Shown: positions 39,589 to 50,051, numbered from the stretch's first letter. The stretch: DNA of 64,000 nucleotides from Luteimonas sp. YGD11-2 (GCF_004118975.1 NZ_CP035376.1:1798001-1862000); one strand, 5' to 3'. The notes: a model not told the origin generated them from the letters alone. Made by a program: numbers and translations.

Positions 39589-40646
39589 GCCCCACCCCGA
39601 TCGCGCTCGGCTTCGTCGTCAACGACGTCGCCACCGAGCAGGAGAACTACACCACCATCCGGCTGGCCCGCCGTGCCTGCGCGCGCGGCCACCGCGTTGC
39701 GATCATCGGGCTCGGGGACTTCACCTACGACGCCACCGGTTGCGTGCGCGCATCGGCCTGCATCCCGCAGCGCTCCGACTATGCCGACGATGCCGGGCTG
39801 CTGGCCGAACTGCAGGGCGAGGGGGCGACGCGCGAGCGCATCTCGGTCGAGGACCTCGACGTGCTGATGCTGCGCAGCGATCCCGCCGAAGAACTCGAAA
39901 GCCGGCCATGGGCGCCGAACAGCGCATTGCTGTTCGCCCAGCTGGTCGCGGCACGCCACGTGATCGTCCTCAACGATCCGACGCGCCTGACCGACGCCAG
40001 CAACAAGACCTATTTCCAGCATTTCCCCGAGGAACTGCGCCCGGAAACCTGCATCACCCTGGACCCCGACGAGATCAAGTCGTTCATCGCCGCGCACGAT
40101 GGCTACGGCGTGATCAAGCCGCTGCAGGGCTCGGGCGGCCAGAGCGTGTTCGTGGTGACGCCCGAGAGCGGCGCCAACCTCAACCAGATGATCGATGCGG
40201 TGGTGCGCGACGGCTACGCGATCGCGCAGGAATACCTGCCCCGGGCAGCCGACGGCGACCTGCGCCTGCTCACGCTCAATGGGCGCCCGCTGCAGGTGGA
40301 TGGCACCTGGGCGTGCATCCGCCGCTACAACGACAGCGGCGACGCGCGCAGCAACATCAGCGCCGGCGGCAAGTACGAGGCCGCGGTGCCGGACGCGGAT
40401 GCATTGCGCCTGGCGGAGATCGCCGCGCCGAAGCTGATCCGCGACGGCATGTACTTCGCCGGCCTCGATATCGTCGGCGACCGCATGATGGAGATCAACG
40501 TCGACACGCCCGGCGGCATCAACATGATCGAGGAGCTCACCGGCGTGGATTTCAGCGGCCACATCATCGCCGACCTCGAGCGCAAGGTGCGGCTGCGCGA
40601 CCAGTACAACCGCACCCTGGGCAACGTCGAGCTGGCGATGCTGTAG
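39585..40646 (+). CDS. Glutathione synthetase-like ATP-grasp ligase
   Basis: 353 residues. It has an N-terminal pre-ATP-grasp domain (IALGFVVNDVATEQENYTTIRLARRACARGH), the mid region VLMLRSDP and NDPTRLTDASNKTYFQHFPEELRP, and the ATP-grasp core GYGVIKPLQGSGGQSVFVV with later AQEYLP, LRLLTLNGRPL and MMEINVDTPGGINMIEELTGVDF (metal-binding Glu/Asn). It resembles GshB, which adds glycine to gamma-glutamylcysteine, but its coupling to an amidohydrolase and a metallopeptidase hints at a distinct peptide or amino-acid ligase. Convergent with yjdM. Confidence 0.87.
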   Translation: MSPTPIALGFVVNDVATEQENYTTIRLARRACARGHRVAIIGLGDFTYDATGCVRASACIPQRSDYADDAGLLAELQGEGATRERISVEDLDVLMLRSDPAEELESRPWAPNSALLFAQLVAARHVIVLNDPTRLTDASNKTYFQHFPEELRPETCITLDPDEIKSFIAAHDGYGVIKPLQGSGGQSVFVVTPESGANLNQMIDAVVRDGYAIAQEYLPRAADGDLRLLTLNGRPLQVDGTWACIRRYNDSGDARSNISAGGKYEAAVPDADALRLAEIAAPKLIRDGMYFAGLDIVGDRMMEINVDTPGGINMIEELTGVDFSGHIIADLERKVRLRDQYNRTLGNVELAML

Positions 40647-40658
40647 CGCCGGAGCCGG

Positions 40659-40997
40659 TCAGGCCTTGCGCAGGAACTCGGTCTTCACCACCAGGCCCCT
40701 GATCTTCTCGGAGTGGCCTTCGACATGCGTCGGATCGCCATCGACCAGGCGGATGTTGCGGATCACCGTGCCCTGCTTGAGCGGGATCGAGGATCCCTTG
40801 ACCTTGAGATCCTTGATCACCACCACGGTGTCGCCGACGACCAGCGGATTGCCGTTGCTGTCGCGTACGGTGTCGCCGCTCTCGCCATCCGACGGCGCAT
40901 CCGACCACTCGTGCCCGCACTCCGGGCACACCAGCAGGCCACGATCGGTGTAGGCGTGGGCACCGCCACACTGTGGGCAGGCGGGTTGATCGGACAT
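40659..40997 (-). CDS. yjdM: YjdM (PhnA-like) zinc-ribbon protein
   Basis: 112 residues. N-terminal zinc ribbon with Cys7, Cys10, Cys24 and Cys27 (CPQC, then CPECGHEW), a polar linker, and a C-terminal beta domain (GDTVVVIKDLKVKGSSIPLKQGTVIRNIRLV). It is the protein once called PhnA, near alkylphosphonate genes in E. coli but not itself a phosphonate enzyme. Start ATG 40997. It lies between the ATP-grasp gene and the end of the his operon; no link to either is evident. Confidence 0.92.
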   Translation of the reverse strand: MSDQPACPQCGGAHAYTDRGLLVCPECGHEWSDAPSDGESGDTVRDSNGNPLVVGDTVVVIKDLKVKGSSIPLKQGTVIRNIRLVDGDPTHVEGHSEKIRGLVVKTEFLRKA

Positions 40998-41033
40998 GTG
41001 TGCTCCAGCGACAAACGGCGGCGCATTGTATCG

Positions 41034-41654
41034 CTAGCCGCGCGGCGCAGCCCCCGAGCGCGCTGCGAGCACGCGTTGCACATCGGCCCAGCCAAGGCCG
41101 CGGGCGCGCAGCAGCACCACGAGGTGGTACACCAGGTCGGCGGCTTCGCCGAGCAGTGCATCGTCGTCCTGGGCGACCGCTGCGAGCGCGGTTTCCACAC
41201 CTTCCTCGCCGACCTTCTGCGCGATGCGGCGCACACCGCCTGCGAACAGGCGTGCGGTGTAGCTCGCATCGGCCGGAGCATCCACCCGGGAAGCCACCAG
41301 CGCGTCCAGTGCCGCCACCACGTCGCCTGGCGCGTCGGCGAAGCAGCTGTCGCGTCCCAGATGGCAGGTCGGGCCCTGCGGTCGTGCGCGCACCAGCAGG
41401 CTGTCGGCGTCGCAGTCGGTCTCGATGGCGACGAGCCCGAGGGTATTCCCCGACGTCTCGCCCTTGGTCCACAGGCGATTGCGGCTGCGGCTGAAGAACG
41501 TCACCTGTCCCGTCCCGCAGGTCACCTGCAGGGCCTGGCGATCCATATAGCCGAGCATCAGCACGCGCATGTTGTCGGCGTCCTGCACCACGGCGGGCAA
41601 CAGCCCGCCACTCTTGTTCCAGTCGAGGCTGTCGATGTCGATCATGGTGCTCAT
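41034..41654 (-). CDS. hisI: Bifunctional phosphoribosyl-AMP cyclohydrolase / phosphoribosyl-ATP pyrophosphatase
   Basis: 206 residues, HisIE fusion performing steps 2 and 3 of histidine synthesis. The cyclohydrolase half (1-115) has [31 protein letters not shown] and the zinc-binding CDADSLLV and CHLGRDSCF. The pyrophosphohydrolase half has [18 protein letters not shown] and [20 protein letters not shown]. The ATG at 41654 overlaps the hisF stop by ATGA; another ATG follows three codons later. It is the last gene of the operon. Confidence 0.96.
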   Translation of the reverse strand: MSTMIDIDSLDWNKSGGLLPAVVQDADNMRVLMLGYMDRQALQVTCGTGQVTFFSRSRNRLWTKGETSGNTLGLVAIETDCDADSLLVRARPQGPTCHLGRDSCFADAPGDVVAALDALVASRVDAPADASYTARLFAGGVRRIAQKVGEEGVETALAAVAQDDDALLGEAADLVYHLVVLLRARGLGWADVQRVLAARSGAAPRG

Positions 41655-42466
41655 GCCGTGTCGCCGCGCAGAGGGAAGGAGGCACGGGCGTCCGGCGCTG
41701 CCCGCACCGCGATGCCGGCGCCGCGAAGATCGCGTTTGAGTTGCGGGATCGCGAGCGCACCGCTGTGGAACACGCTGGCGGCGAGCGCCGCGTCGGCATC
41801 GGCGTCGCGGAACACATCGACGAAATGCGCGGCCGTCCCCGCGCCTCCCGACGCCACCAGCGGTACGCGGCACACCGCGCGCGCGGCACGCAGCTGTTCG
41901 ATGTCGTAGCCGTTGCGCACGCCGTCGCTGCCCATGCAGTTGAGGACGATCTCGCCGGCACCCAGCGCCTGCGCCTCGACGAGCCAATCCAGCGTGCGCC
42001 GCCCGGGCGCGCGTGTGCGCCCGGGATCACCGGTGTGGCTGCGCACACGCCACTCGCCGTCCGCCTCGCGGACCGAATCCACGCCCACCACGACGCACTG
42101 CACGCCGAATTCGGCAGCGAGCTCCCCGATCAGCGCCGGACGCTCGAGCGCGGGCGTGTTGATCGAGATCTTGTCGGCGCCGGCCTGGAGCACTGCGCGT
42201 GCGGTCGCCACATCACGGATGCCACCGGCCACACAGAACGGGATGTCGAGCAGGCGCGACACGCGGCGGATCCACTCGCGGTCCACCGAACGGCCCTGCG
42301 GGCTCGCGGCGATGTCGTAGAACACCAGCTCATCGGCGCCGGCATCGCGGTAACGCAGGGCGAGTTCGACGATATCGCCCATGTCGACGTGGTCGCGGAA
42401 GCGCACGCCCTTCACCACGCGCCCGTCGAGCACGTCCAGGCAGGGCACGATGCGCCGACTCAGCAT
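41651..42466 (-). CDS. hisF: Imidazole glycerol phosphate synthase, cyclase subunit
   Basis: 271 residues, a TIM barrel that uses ammonia from HisH to form imidazole glycerol phosphate and AICAR. Catalytic Asp in [15 protein letters not shown] and the second in [13 protein letters not shown], phosphate sites at VAGGIRDV and [12 protein letters not shown]. Slightly longer than the usual 250-258, through a C-terminal Ala/Arg tail. Its start overlaps the hisA end by seven bases, and its stop overlaps hisI. Confidence 0.97.
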   Translation of the reverse strand: MLSRRIVPCLDVLDGRVVKGVRFRDHVDMGDIVELALRYRDAGADELVFYDIAASPQGRSVDREWIRRVSRLLDIPFCVAGGIRDVATARAVLQAGADKISINTPALERPALIGELAAEFGVQCVVVGVDSVREADGEWRVRSHTGDPGRTRAPGRRTLDWLVEAQALGAGEIVLNCMGSDGVRNGYDIEQLRAARAVCRVPLVASGGAGTAAHFVDVFRDADADAALAASVFHSGALAIPQLKRDLRGAGIAVRAAPDARASFPLRGDTA

Positions 42467-43212
42467 GACGTCGCCCGCAGCGCTTCGGCGACGGTGAAGC
42501 GGCCCTCCAGCAGGGCGCGGCCGAGCACGATCCCGGCGCAGCCCCGGGTGCGGGCGTCGCCGATGTCGTCGAGCCGGTGCACGCCGCCCGAGGCCTGCAC
42601 CGACAGCGACGATGCGATCCCGCGCAGATGCGCATACAGCGCGGGATTGGGGCCGGCGAGCATGCCATCACGGTCGATGTCGGTACTCAGCAGATGCACC
42701 AGCCCGGCCTGCGCATAACGCAGCGCCAGCGCATCCAGCGTCTCGCCACCGGTTTCAGTCCAGCCGTGCACCGGCAGCCGCCAGACGCCGAGGGCGTCGC
42801 GCCGGGTGTCGAGCGCGACGGTGATGCGGTCGGCGCCGAATTCCTGCAACCACGCTTCGACCAGCTCCGGACGGCGCACCGCGAGCGACCCGACCACCAC
42901 GCGCGCAGCGCCCGCATCAAGCAGGGCGGCCACATCATCACGTGAACGCACGCCCCCGCCGGTCTGTACGCTCAGCCCGGTGCCGGCGATGATCGCCCGC
43001 AACAGGGGCCCCAGCGTGTAGTGGCCGACGCGCGCGGCATCGAGATCCACCAGGTGCAGCCATTGCGCACCCTGGTCGGCGTATTCGCGTGCCAGCGCGA
43101 GCGGTCCGTCGGCGTAGCGCGTCTCGCGGGCATAGTCGCCCTGGCGCAGGCGCACCACCCGCCCCTCGCGCACGTCGATCGCCGGATAGATGGTGAAGTC
43201 GTTGCTGGTCAC
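42460..43212 (-). CDS. hisA: Phosphoribosylformimino-AICAR phosphate isomerase
   Basis: 250 residues, the Amadori isomerase of histidine synthesis. TIM barrel with the catalytic Asp in [17 protein letters not shown], phosphate loops QTGGGVRS and [11 protein letters not shown], and [16 protein letters not shown] with the second Asp. The start codon is GTG at 43212, overlapping the hisH stop (GTGA). Confidence 0.96.
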   Translation of the reverse strand: MTSNDFTIYPAIDVREGRVVRLRQGDYARETRYADGPLALAREYADQGAQWLHLVDLDAARVGHYTLGPLLRAIIAGTGLSVQTGGGVRSRDDVAALLDAGAARVVVGSLAVRRPELVEAWLQEFGADRITVALDTRRDALGVWRLPVHGWTETGGETLDALALRYAQAGLVHLLSTDIDRDGMLAGPNPALYAHLRGIASSLSVQASGGVHRLDDIGDARTRGCAGIVLGRALLEGRFTVAEALRATSC

Positions 43213-43805
43213 AGTCCGTTCTCGATGAAATTGCGCAGCAGGCGCGCACCGACGTCGGCGGAGCGCTCCGGGTGGAACTGCGCACCCGCCACGTTGCCGC
43301 GCTGCACGATCGCGGCGAAGGTATCGCCATGCTGGCAGGCCAGCACGCAGTCATCGGTCACCGGCGCGGCGTAGCTGTGCACGAAATAGGCGTGTGCACC
43401 GTGTTCGATCCCCGCCACCAGCGGCGATGGCCGCACCGGCGCCAGCGTGTTCCAGCCCATATGGGGGACCCGGACACCGTCGCGTTCCTGCAGGCGCATC
43501 ACCCTGCCCGGCAGCAGCCCGAGGCAGGCGGTGTCGTCCTCGGCCGAATGCTCGAACAGCAGCTGCATGCCCACGCACACGCCGAGCAGAGGCGTCCGCA
43601 GCTCACGCAGCACGTTCACCAGTTCCAGCTCGCGCAAGCGCCGCATCACCGTCGCCGCAGTGCTCACCCCGGGCAGGATCACGCGATCGGCCGCGTGCAG
43701 GACCGCCGCGTCGGTGGTGAGTTCCGGCTCCACGCCCAGCCGCTGCAATGCGTACGCCACGGAGCCGAGGTTGGCGCCGCCGGCATCGACCACCGCGAGC
43801 CGCAT
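43209..43805 (-). CDS. hisH: Imidazole glycerol phosphate synthase, glutamine amidotransferase subunit
   Basis: 198 residues, class I glutaminase giving ammonia to HisF. Nucleophile Cys77 in [15 protein letters not shown], oxyanion strand near [12 protein letters not shown] (PGVS where PGVG is usual), and the His/Glu dyad in [14 protein letters not shown] 43805 shares one base with the hisB stop. Partner of HisF. Confidence 0.96.
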   Translation of the reverse strand: MRLAVVDAGGANLGSVAYALQRLGVEPELTTDAAVLHAADRVILPGVSTAATVMRRLRELELVNVLRELRTPLLGVCVGMQLLFEHSAEDDTACLGLLPGRVMRLQERDGVRVPHMGWNTLAPVRPSPLVAGIEHGAHAYFVHSYAAPVTDDCVLACQHGDTFAAIVQRGNVAGAQFHPERSADVGARLLRNFIENGL

Positions 43806-44932
43806 CAGAGCACTCCCTTGGTGCTGGGAAGCCCGGCGCCCTCGCGACGCAATGCCTGGCGAAGCGCACGCGCCACCGCCTTGAACATCGCCTCGATCTT
43901 GTGGTGATCGTTGTCGCCGCGCACCTGCAGGTGCAGGTTGAGCCCCGCCGCATCGCAGAGCGAGCGGAAGAAGTGCGCGACCAGTTCGGTTGGCAGATCG
44001 CCCACCCGCTCGCGGCGGAAGCCGCCGTCGAACACGAAGTAGGCACGACCGCTGAAGTCGAGCGCGGCCCGTGCCAGGGTCTCGTCCATCGGCAGGGTGA
44101 AGCCGGCGTGCGGTGCGGCCGCAGCCAGCATCGGATCGTCTGGCGGGTCGAAACCATAGCGGCCGATCCCGCGCTTGGCGCCCAGCGCTTCACGCAGCGC
44201 CTGTCCCAACGCCAGCCCGGTGTCCTCGATGGTGTGGTGCTCGTCGATATGCAGGTCGCCCTGCGCGTCGATCTCCAGCGCGAAGCCGCCGTGCTTGCCG
44301 AGCTGGTCGAGCATGTGGTCGAAGAACGCCAGGCCGGTGCTGACCCGCGGCTCTGCGGCGAGATCGAGGTCGAGCGCGACACGGATCGAGGTCTCGCGCG
44401 TGGTGCGCTGCACCTGTGCCCGGCGCGGTGCATCCACCAGTTCGTGGGCGATGCCCGCCCAGTCCCACTCACCGCCGAACTGTGGCGTGCGCAGCTGGAA
44501 GCCACGGATGCCCATGTTGGCGGCGAACGCGATATCGGTATCGCGATCGCCGACCATCGCCGAACGTGCGATGTCGATGCCACGATCGCGCAGGTAGTGC
44601 ATCGCCAGCCCGATGCCGGGCTTGCGCGTCGGCAACCCTTCGCTGGCGAAGCTGCGGTCGATCAGCGTTTCGCGGAAGCGGATGCCCTGGCTTTCGAAGA
44701 TCTGCAGCATCAGCGCATGCGGGCCATCGAAGGTTTCCTGCGGGAATGCATCGGTGCCGAGCCCGTCCTGGTTGGTCACCATCACGAACTCCCAGCCGGC
44801 ATCGCGCAGCTTCAGCAGTGCGGGGATGACGCCCGCAAACAACCGCAGCTTCCCGTAGGCATCGATCTGGAAGTCGCCCGGTTCCTCGATCAGGGTGCCG
44901 TCGCGATCGACGAAGAGGATCGGCGTGCTCAT
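43805..44932 (-). CDS. hisB: Bifunctional histidinol phosphatase / imidazole glycerol phosphate dehydratase
   Basis: 375 residues with two enzymes fused as in enterobacteria and Xanthomonas. The HAD-type phosphatase (1-165) has [15 protein letters not shown] and MVGDRDTDI. The dehydratase (about 175-375) has [36 protein letters not shown] and [20 protein letters not shown], with the metal-binding His clusters. It starts with ATG 44932 inside the hisC stop (ATGA); long in-frame sequence upstream is the hisC shadow. Confidence 0.97.
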   Translation of the reverse strand: MSTPILFVDRDGTLIEEPGDFQIDAYGKLRLFAGVIPALLKLRDAGWEFVMVTNQDGLGTDAFPQETFDGPHALMLQIFESQGIRFRETLIDRSFASEGLPTRKPGIGLAMHYLRDRGIDIARSAMVGDRDTDIAFAANMGIRGFQLRTPQFGGEWDWAGIAHELVDAPRRAQVQRTTRETSIRVALDLDLAAEPRVSTGLAFFDHMLDQLGKHGGFALEIDAQGDLHIDEHHTIEDTGLALGQALREALGAKRGIGRYGFDPPDDPMLAAAAPHAGFTLPMDETLARAALDFSGRAYFVFDGGFRRERVGDLPTELVAHFFRSLCDAAGLNLHLQVRGDNDHHKIEAMFKAVARALRQALRREGAGLPSTKGVL

Positions 44933-46077
44933 TGCGAAGTCTCCTCTGTGCGGCGTGGCACGGGCATGCCGGCTGCGTCCGTCACGTCGCCCGGCGATCC
45001 GGCGGTGCCGCGGGGTGCGCCGAAGACCTCGAGCACGCGATCGTTCTGCTCGGGCGTGCCGATGCTGATCCGCAGTGCGTCGTCGAGCTGCACGGCGCCA
45101 CGCTGGTCGCGCACGACGATGCCCGCGGCCAGCAGGCCGTCGAACGCGGCCTGCGCATCGCGGCAGCGCACCAGCAGATAGTTGCCGTCGGACGGGTAGA
45201 CACGACGCACGCCGGGTGCGCGCAGCAGTCCATCGAAAAGGCGCGTTCGTTCGCGTCGCACCTCGTCGACGTGGCGTTGCGTCTGGCGCAGTGCCGCAGG
45301 CACGAGCGCCGCGCAGGCCAGCGCCGCCGATGGTGCCGGCAGCGGATACGGCGCCTGGCAACGGCGCAGCACCGCGATCAGGTCCGGATGGCCGATCGCG
45401 ACGCCCACCCGTGCACCGGCCAGCGCATGCGCCTTGGAGAGCGTGCGCAGCACCACGAGGTTCGCGTGCTGCGCGAGCAGGCCCAGCGCCGACGGCTGCG
45501 AGGAGAACTCGGCATAGGCCTCGTCCACCACCACCAGCGCCTGGCCGCGCAGGCTGTCGGCAACGGCTGCGATCGAATCCGGCGCGATCGCGGCGCCGGT
45601 GGGGTTGGCCGGCGAACACAGGAACACGATCCGCGCCTGGCGTTGGCGTGCGGCCTCGACGACGGCACCGAGGTCCGGTCCGAACCCGCGCACATCATCC
45701 AACAGCGGCACCTCCACCAGCGGTGCGCCCTGCAGCCGCGCGGCCACCGCGTACATGCCGAACACCGGCGGCGTGGCGAGCACGGCGTCCTGCCCCGGTC
45801 GGCAGCTGGCGCGCACGAGCAGGTCGATGGCCTCGTCGCTGCCACGCCCGACCAGCAGCTGGCCGGCATCCACCGCGTACAGCGCGGCCAGCGCATCGAC
45901 CAGCGCCTGCGGTTGCGGATCCGGATAGCGGCGGCAGCCGCCATCGGCATCGGCGGCATTCGGCCAGGGCGATTCGTTGGCATTGAGCCAGTCACGGCCG
46001 GCCACCCGCGTGCTGCGCGCGGAGCCATAGCCGGCGAAATCGCGCAGGTCCTCGCGGACCAGGTCGAGCACGCTCAT
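44929..46077 (-). CDS. hisC: Histidinol-phosphate aminotransferase
   Basis: 382 residues, PLP fold type [11 protein letters not shown] at the start, [36 protein letters not shown] with the PLP-ring Asp/Tyr, and [18 protein letters not shown] holding the Schiff-base Lys. It carries an extra C-terminal tail of about 25 residues ([14 protein letters not shown] onwards) beyond the family end near EVFGAP. ATG 46077 overlaps the hisD stop by ATGA. Confidence 0.95.
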   Translation of the reverse strand: MSVLDLVREDLRDFAGYGSARSTRVAGRDWLNANESPWPNAADADGGCRRYPDPQPQALVDALAALYAVDAGQLLVGRGSDEAIDLLVRASCRPGQDAVLATPPVFGMYAVAARLQGAPLVEVPLLDDVRGFGPDLGAVVEAARQRQARIVFLCSPANPTGAAIAPDSIAAVADSLRGQALVVVDEAYAEFSSQPSALGLLAQHANLVVLRTLSKAHALAGARVGVAIGHPDLIAVLRRCQAPYPLPAPSAALACAALVPAALRQTQRHVDEVRRERTRLFDGLLRAPGVRRVYPSDGNYLLVRCRDAQAAFDGLLAAGIVVRDQRGAVQLDDALRISIGTPEQNDRVLEVFGAPRGTAGSPGDVTDAAGMPVPRRTEETSQ

Positions 46078-47402
46078 GCCCGCGCCTCCGGCAGCCGCAG
46101 CCGCACCGCGTTGGCATGGGCCTGCAGGCCTTCGGCTTCGGCGATGGCGATGGCATCGGGCCCGATCGCGGCGATCCCGCCGGGTGTTGCGGTCTGCACG
46201 CTGATCGTCTTCTGGAATGCCGCCACGCCGACACCGCTCCAGGCGTGCGCGGCACCGTCTGTCGGCAGCACGTGGTTGGTCCCGCTGCAGTAGTCGCCCA
46301 GCGCCTCGGGGGTGTGGTCGCCGAGGAAGATCGAGCCCGCCGAAGTGACCCGGTCGAGCCAGCGGCGCGGTTCGCGCAGCGCCAGGATCAGGTGCTCGGG
46401 CGCATACAGGTTGGACAGCGCGAACGCATCCTCGAGGCTGTCGACCTCGACCAGCCGCGAGCGCGCCAGCGCCTGCCGCGCGATGTCGGCGCGCGGCAGC
46501 GCGTCGAGCTGGCGGGCCAGCGCCACCTCGACCGCGGCGATCAGCGCCGGTGCGTCGGAGACCAGCAGTACCTGCGAGTCCGGGCCGTGTTCGGCCTGCG
46601 ACAGCAGGTCGGCGGCGATGAATTCCGGATCGGCGCCGGCATCGGCGATCACCAGTACTTCCGACGGGCCCGCCGGCAGGTCGATGGCGATGTCGCCCGC
46701 CTGCGCCAGCTGGCGCTTGGCCTCGGTGACCCAGGCATTGCCCGGCCCGAAGACCTTGTCGCACGCCGGCACCTGCGCGGTGCCGAGCGCCAGCGCGGCG
46801 ATCGCCTGCGCACCGCCGAGCTTGAAGACGCGGTGCACGCCGGTCATGCGCGCGGCCACCAGCACCGCGGGGTCGGCGCTGCCGTCGCGACGTGGCGGCG
46901 TGCACAGCACCACCTGCGCGCACCCGGCCAGGCGCGCCGGAACCCCGAGCATCAACGCGGTGGATGGCAGCGGCGCGCTGCCGGCCGGCACGTACAGGCC
47001 GACCCGCGCGATCGGCCGCACCAGCCGTTCGCAGACCACGCCCGGCGCGGTCTCGACGCTGTAGCCCTGCAGCGCGCCGGGCGCGTGGAAGGCCTCGATG
47101 CGCGCTGCGGCGCGGGCCATCGCGTTGCGCAGGTTCGCGGGCACCAAGGCTTCAGCCGCGGCGAACTCGGCTTCGCTGACCTCGAAGGATTGCAGTGCGA
47201 CGCCATCGAGGCGCGCGGTGATGGCACGCAGTGCGTCATCGCCGCCGCCGCGCACCTTGTCGATGAGCGCGGCCACCGACCGCGCCAGTGCCTGCGCACC
47301 GTCGCGACCCGGGCGCTGCAGCACGCGCAGGCGTGCTTCGCCGTCCAGCGTGGACCAGCGCACGCGCTGCGCGGTCGGCGCGATGTCCAGACCGGTGCTC
47401 AT
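46074..47402 (-). CDS. hisD: Histidinol dehydrogenase
   Basis: 442 residues, zinc enzyme performing the last two oxidations to histidine. Motifs: [88 protein letters not shown] and YAPEHLIL with the catalytic Glu/His, [31 protein letters not shown] 47402 overlaps hisG (ATGA); the longer in-frame start is hisG shadow. Confidence 0.97.
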   Translation of the reverse strand: MSTGLDIAPTAQRVRWSTLDGEARLRVLQRPGRDGAQALARSVAALIDKVRGGGDDALRAITARLDGVALQSFEVSEAEFAAAEALVPANLRNAMARAAARIEAFHAPGALQGYSVETAPGVVCERLVRPIARVGLYVPAGSAPLPSTALMLGVPARLAGCAQVVLCTPPRRDGSADPAVLVAARMTGVHRVFKLGGAQAIAALALGTAQVPACDKVFGPGNAWVTEAKRQLAQAGDIAIDLPAGPSEVLVIADAGADPEFIAADLLSQAEHGPDSQVLLVSDAPALIAAVEVALARQLDALPRADIARQALARSRLVEVDSLEDAFALSNLYAPEHLILALREPRRWLDRVTSAGSIFLGDHTPEALGDYCSGTNHVLPTDGAAHAWSGVGVAAFQKTISVQTATPGGIAAIGPDAIAIAEAEGLQAHANAVRLRLPEARA

Positions 47403-48313
47403 GCCAGCGTCCTCTCGACCGGCAGCACCATCAGCCCCCGGGCACCGGCCTGGCGCAGATCTTCCAGGCGCTGCCAGGTCATGGTGCCGCGGCACAGCGT
47501 CTGCAGTGCCAGCGTGTCCTGCCCATCGAGCTGCATCACGGTCGGCGGCTCCGCGTCCGGCAGCAGCTTCATCAGCGCGGGCACGGCCTCGCGCGTGGTC
47601 TGGAACATCAGCAGGCGGCTGTCGCGCAGGCGCAGCACGCCGTCCATGCGCCGCAGCAGCAGTGCCATGAGTTCGGCACGCGCATCGGTAAATGCCCGCA
47701 CCGGCCCGGCCAGCACCGCCTCGCTCTGCAGCAGGGTGAGCACCGGGCGCAGCTGGTTGGCGGCGAGCGTGGCGCCGCTGGAGACGAGGTCACAGATCAG
47801 GTCGGCCTGGCCGAGACGCGGAGCGATCTCCACCGAACCCGACAGCACCACCACGTCGGCGTCGATGCCCTGCCCGTCCAGCCACTGGCGCATCAGGTGC
47901 GGATAGCTGGTGGCGATGCGCCGGCCAGCGAGTCCGCCAGGGCCGGTCCATTCCCAGCCCTCGGGCACGGCAAGGTCGAGCCGGCAGCCGCCGAAGCCGA
48001 GCGTGCGCAGCTCCCGCGCCACCTCCGGCAACGCCTCGGCCCGGCGACCGGCGGCCTGCTCGGCCAGCACGTTGCGGCCGACGATGCCGAGATCGCAAAC
48101 GCCATCCGCCAGCAGGCCGGGGATGTCGTCGTCTCGCACCAGCAGCAGGTCGATGGGCAGGGTTTCGCCGTAGCAGAACAGGCGGTCGCGGCTCTCGCGG
48201 AAATCGAGGCCGCACGACGCCAGCAGGGCGCGGGACGGCTCGCCGAGGCGGCCGCTCTTCTGGATGGCAATGCGCAGACGGTCGCGCACCGCCGCGGGGG
48301 CGGTCGGGCTCAT
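47399..48313 (-). CDS. hisG: ATP phosphoribosyltransferase (long form)
   Basis: 304 residues, first and committed step of histidine synthesis. [16 protein letters not shown] at the start, [12 protein letters not shown], the PRPP loop [18 protein letters not shown], and a C-terminal ACT-like regulatory domain (about 225-304) that allows feedback inhibition by histidine without HisZ. ATG 48313. An 11-base gap separates it from the TrpR-like regulator, so they share a transcript. Confidence 0.96.
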   Translation of the reverse strand: MSPTAPAAVRDRLRIAIQKSGRLGEPSRALLASCGLDFRESRDRLFCYGETLPIDLLLVRDDDIPGLLADGVCDLGIVGRNVLAEQAAGRRAEALPEVARELRTLGFGGCRLDLAVPEGWEWTGPGGLAGRRIATSYPHLMRQWLDGQGIDADVVVLSGSVEIAPRLGQADLICDLVSSGATLAANQLRPVLTLLQSEAVLAGPVRAFTDARAELMALLLRRMDGVLRLRDSRLLMFQTTREAVPALMKLLPDAEPPTVMQLDGQDTLALQTLCRGTMTWQRLEDLRQAGARGLMVLPVERTLA

Positions 48314-48324
48314 GGCGGTCCGGG

Positions 48325-48651
48325 TCAGTGGGAGGGAACGAGGTGCGGGAACTGGCGACGCGCGGCGGCGGCATAGCCGCCCTCGCCGTGGCCCAGCGTG
48401 CGTGCGACGCGACCGACGGTGGTCACGCTGACACGGGTGCGCTCGTGGATCTCGCGATACGGCACGCCTTCAAGCAGCAGCGGCACCACTTTCCAGCGGT
48501 CCGACATCGCTTCGAGTTCGGCGGGCGTGCACAGGTCGCGCAGGAACGCGACCACGTCCTCGCCGCTCTGCAGCGACGCGAATGCCTCCGCCAGGCCCTG
48601 CAGGGCGGCTTCGGCGTCGTATCGCGGCAGGGGATCAGGACGTTGTTTCAC
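48325..48651 (-). CDS. TrpR-like regulator (YerC/YecD family) heading the his operon
   Basis: 108 residues. The TrpR fold is visible as a helical start, then [47 protein letters not shown], whose last part is the helix-turn-helix ([12 protein letters not shown] corresponds to the TrpR recognition region). It is the first gene of the his operon. The start is GTG 48651; a 26-bp palindrome begins 6 bases upstream and there is no Shine-Dalgarno sequence between, so leaderless or weak initiation is possible. The likely role is an autoregulated repressor of histidine biosynthesis with histidine or a pathway metabolite as ligand; that is inference. Confidence 0.88.
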   Translation of the reverse strand: MKQRPDPLPRYDAEAALQGLAEAFASLQSGEDVVAFLRDLCTPAELEAMSDRWKVVPLLLEGVPYREIHERTRVSVTTVGRVARTLGHGEGGYAAAARRQFPHLVPSH

Positions 48652-48656
48652 TGGGA

Positions 48657-48682
48657 TAATGTATTAACGCGTTAGTGCATTA
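48657..48682. promoter_or_regulatory. 26-bp palindromic operator at the head of the his operon
   Basis: TAATG-A-TAACGCGTTA-T-CATTA with mismatches at only two positions per arm, centred on ACGCGT. It begins 6 bases from the start codon of the TrpR-like gene, in the position of an autoregulatory operator. The layout of two inverted half-sites around an alternating TA-rich core resembles TrpR operators. It also lies about 100 bases from the divergent thioredoxin-like gene, which it could affect. Confidence 0.78.
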
Positions 48683-48780
48683 TTCCGATCGGCGCTCCAA
48701 TTGCAAGCGCTCGGCGCGTTGCGTTCAGCACGGATGCGGCCTCGTGGTTCAATCGCCGGACGCACCTCACGGACGACGTC

Positions 48781-50019
48781 GTGCTTCCGATCCCATTGAT
48801 TGCGACCTGGGCCGCTCTCGTGTTCGCACTCCCGGCAATGGCCGCGCAGCCGCAGGAGGACGTCGCGCAGGGGGACACCTTGGCCGCAGCGCAGGCCACA
48901 CCGGCCCTGCCGCTGCGCAGCCATGACGCGCTCGCGGCCTGGCGCCAGGCGAATCCGGGCCCGCTGGACCGGATGTCTCCAACCGGCCTGGCGCGCTTTC
49001 TGCGCGGACTGGTGCTGACCGATCGTGGTCCGGCGGGCTTCCCGCTCGCCGACCTGCAGGCCGAGCTCACCAGCGCCGAGGTGACTGCGGTGGCACGACT
49101 GTTCGGGATGGACGGCCATTGGGAGGGGCTGACCGAAGCCGAGGCGCGGCGCGTATCGCAGGTCGCGCGCCCTGCGGCGGCCACCGCACTGGAACATCGC
49201 GTCGAAACGTTCGAAGCGGACATCGCTGACCTCTCCGCGCACACTGGTTCTCGAAACCGCGCCATGGCGGTGCAGGCGAGGTTCGAACAGACGTTCCCGT
49301 CCGCCGGGTGGACGCGGCTGCTTGCGAACGCGGGCGACCACGACCTGCTCCTGCTGTGGCGCGCGGCCAGCAGTGCAGCGTTCCACGGCCGCGATCCACG
49401 CCTCCACGATCGCGCGGCGACGGCCCTCGCCGCGTTGCGCGAGCGTGGGCTGGATACACGCCTGCAGGTGCGGGACATGCAGGCCTTGCATTTCGCGGCC
49501 GGCGATCCGGATGCCGCCGCGGCGATCGCGCAGGCGATGCCGGAGCGCGACCCGATCCGGCTACCCGGGCTGCATCCGCTCGCGGACAGCGGACGCCATC
49601 ACACCGCCTGGGAGGTCACCGGCGATCCTCCGGCACTGGTCGAGCGCGACCGCGCGGTGGCCGGGCGGCGCGTGGTCGTGGTGTCGGCGCCGGGTTGCGG
49701 ATTCAGCCGCGCGGCCGCGCGTGACATTGCCGGGGACGCCACGCTGGGGCCGGTGTTCGCACGCCACGCGCTGTGGCTTGCACCGCCACGGCAGCTCGCC
49801 GGCTGGGAGCATCTGCAACGATGGAATGCCGCCCACCCGGACACGCCGATCGAGGTCGCCACCCGCGAAGGCGCGTGGCCGGAGCTGGATTTCGCACGGA
49901 CCCCGGTGTTCGTGGTGCTCGACGGCGACCGGGTGCTGGCCCGCATCAGTGGCTGGACCCCGGACCATCGCCTGCAGCTGGAGGAGGCCCTGCGCGCCCA
50001 CGGACTGCTGCCTGACTGA
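48781..50019 (+). CDS. Periplasmic thioredoxin-fold protein of unknown function
   Basis: 412 residues from GTG 48781. A signal peptide ends PAMAAQ. Residues about 30-290 are helical and Ala/Asp-rich with no recognised domain. Residues about 295-412 form a thioredoxin-like domain: VVVVSAPGCGFSRAAARDI with a single cysteine (Cys306, the second CxxC position being Ser), and the cis-Pro strand ARTPVFVVLDGDRVLARISGW. A CxxS site suits a monothiol reductase or a binding function. Divergent from the his regulator and convergent with a small membrane gene. The start is the least certain part. Confidence 0.72.
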   Translation: MLPIPLIATWAALVFALPAMAAQPQEDVAQGDTLAAAQATPALPLRSHDALAAWRQANPGPLDRMSPTGLARFLRGLVLTDRGPAGFPLADLQAELTSAEVTAVARLFGMDGHWEGLTEAEARRVSQVARPAAATALEHRVETFEADIADLSAHTGSRNRAMAVQARFEQTFPSAGWTRLLANAGDHDLLLLWRAASSAAFHGRDPRLHDRAATALAALRERGLDTRLQVRDMQALHFAAGDPDAAAAIAQAMPERDPIRLPGLHPLADSGRHHTAWEVTGDPPALVERDRAVAGRRVVVVSAPGCGFSRAAARDIAGDATLGPVFARHALWLAPPRQLAGWEHLQRWNAAHPDTPIEVATREGAWPELDFARTPVFVVLDGDRVLARISGWTPDHRLQLEEALRAHGLLPD

Positions 50020-50051
50020 CGGCACGCCGCGCCCCGCGGCCGCGCCATGCC

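Noticed and set aside
48652..48780. Histidine attenuator leader peptide
   Set aside because: No short ORF with a run of His codons and no terminator/antiterminator pair is visible before the first gene of the operon.
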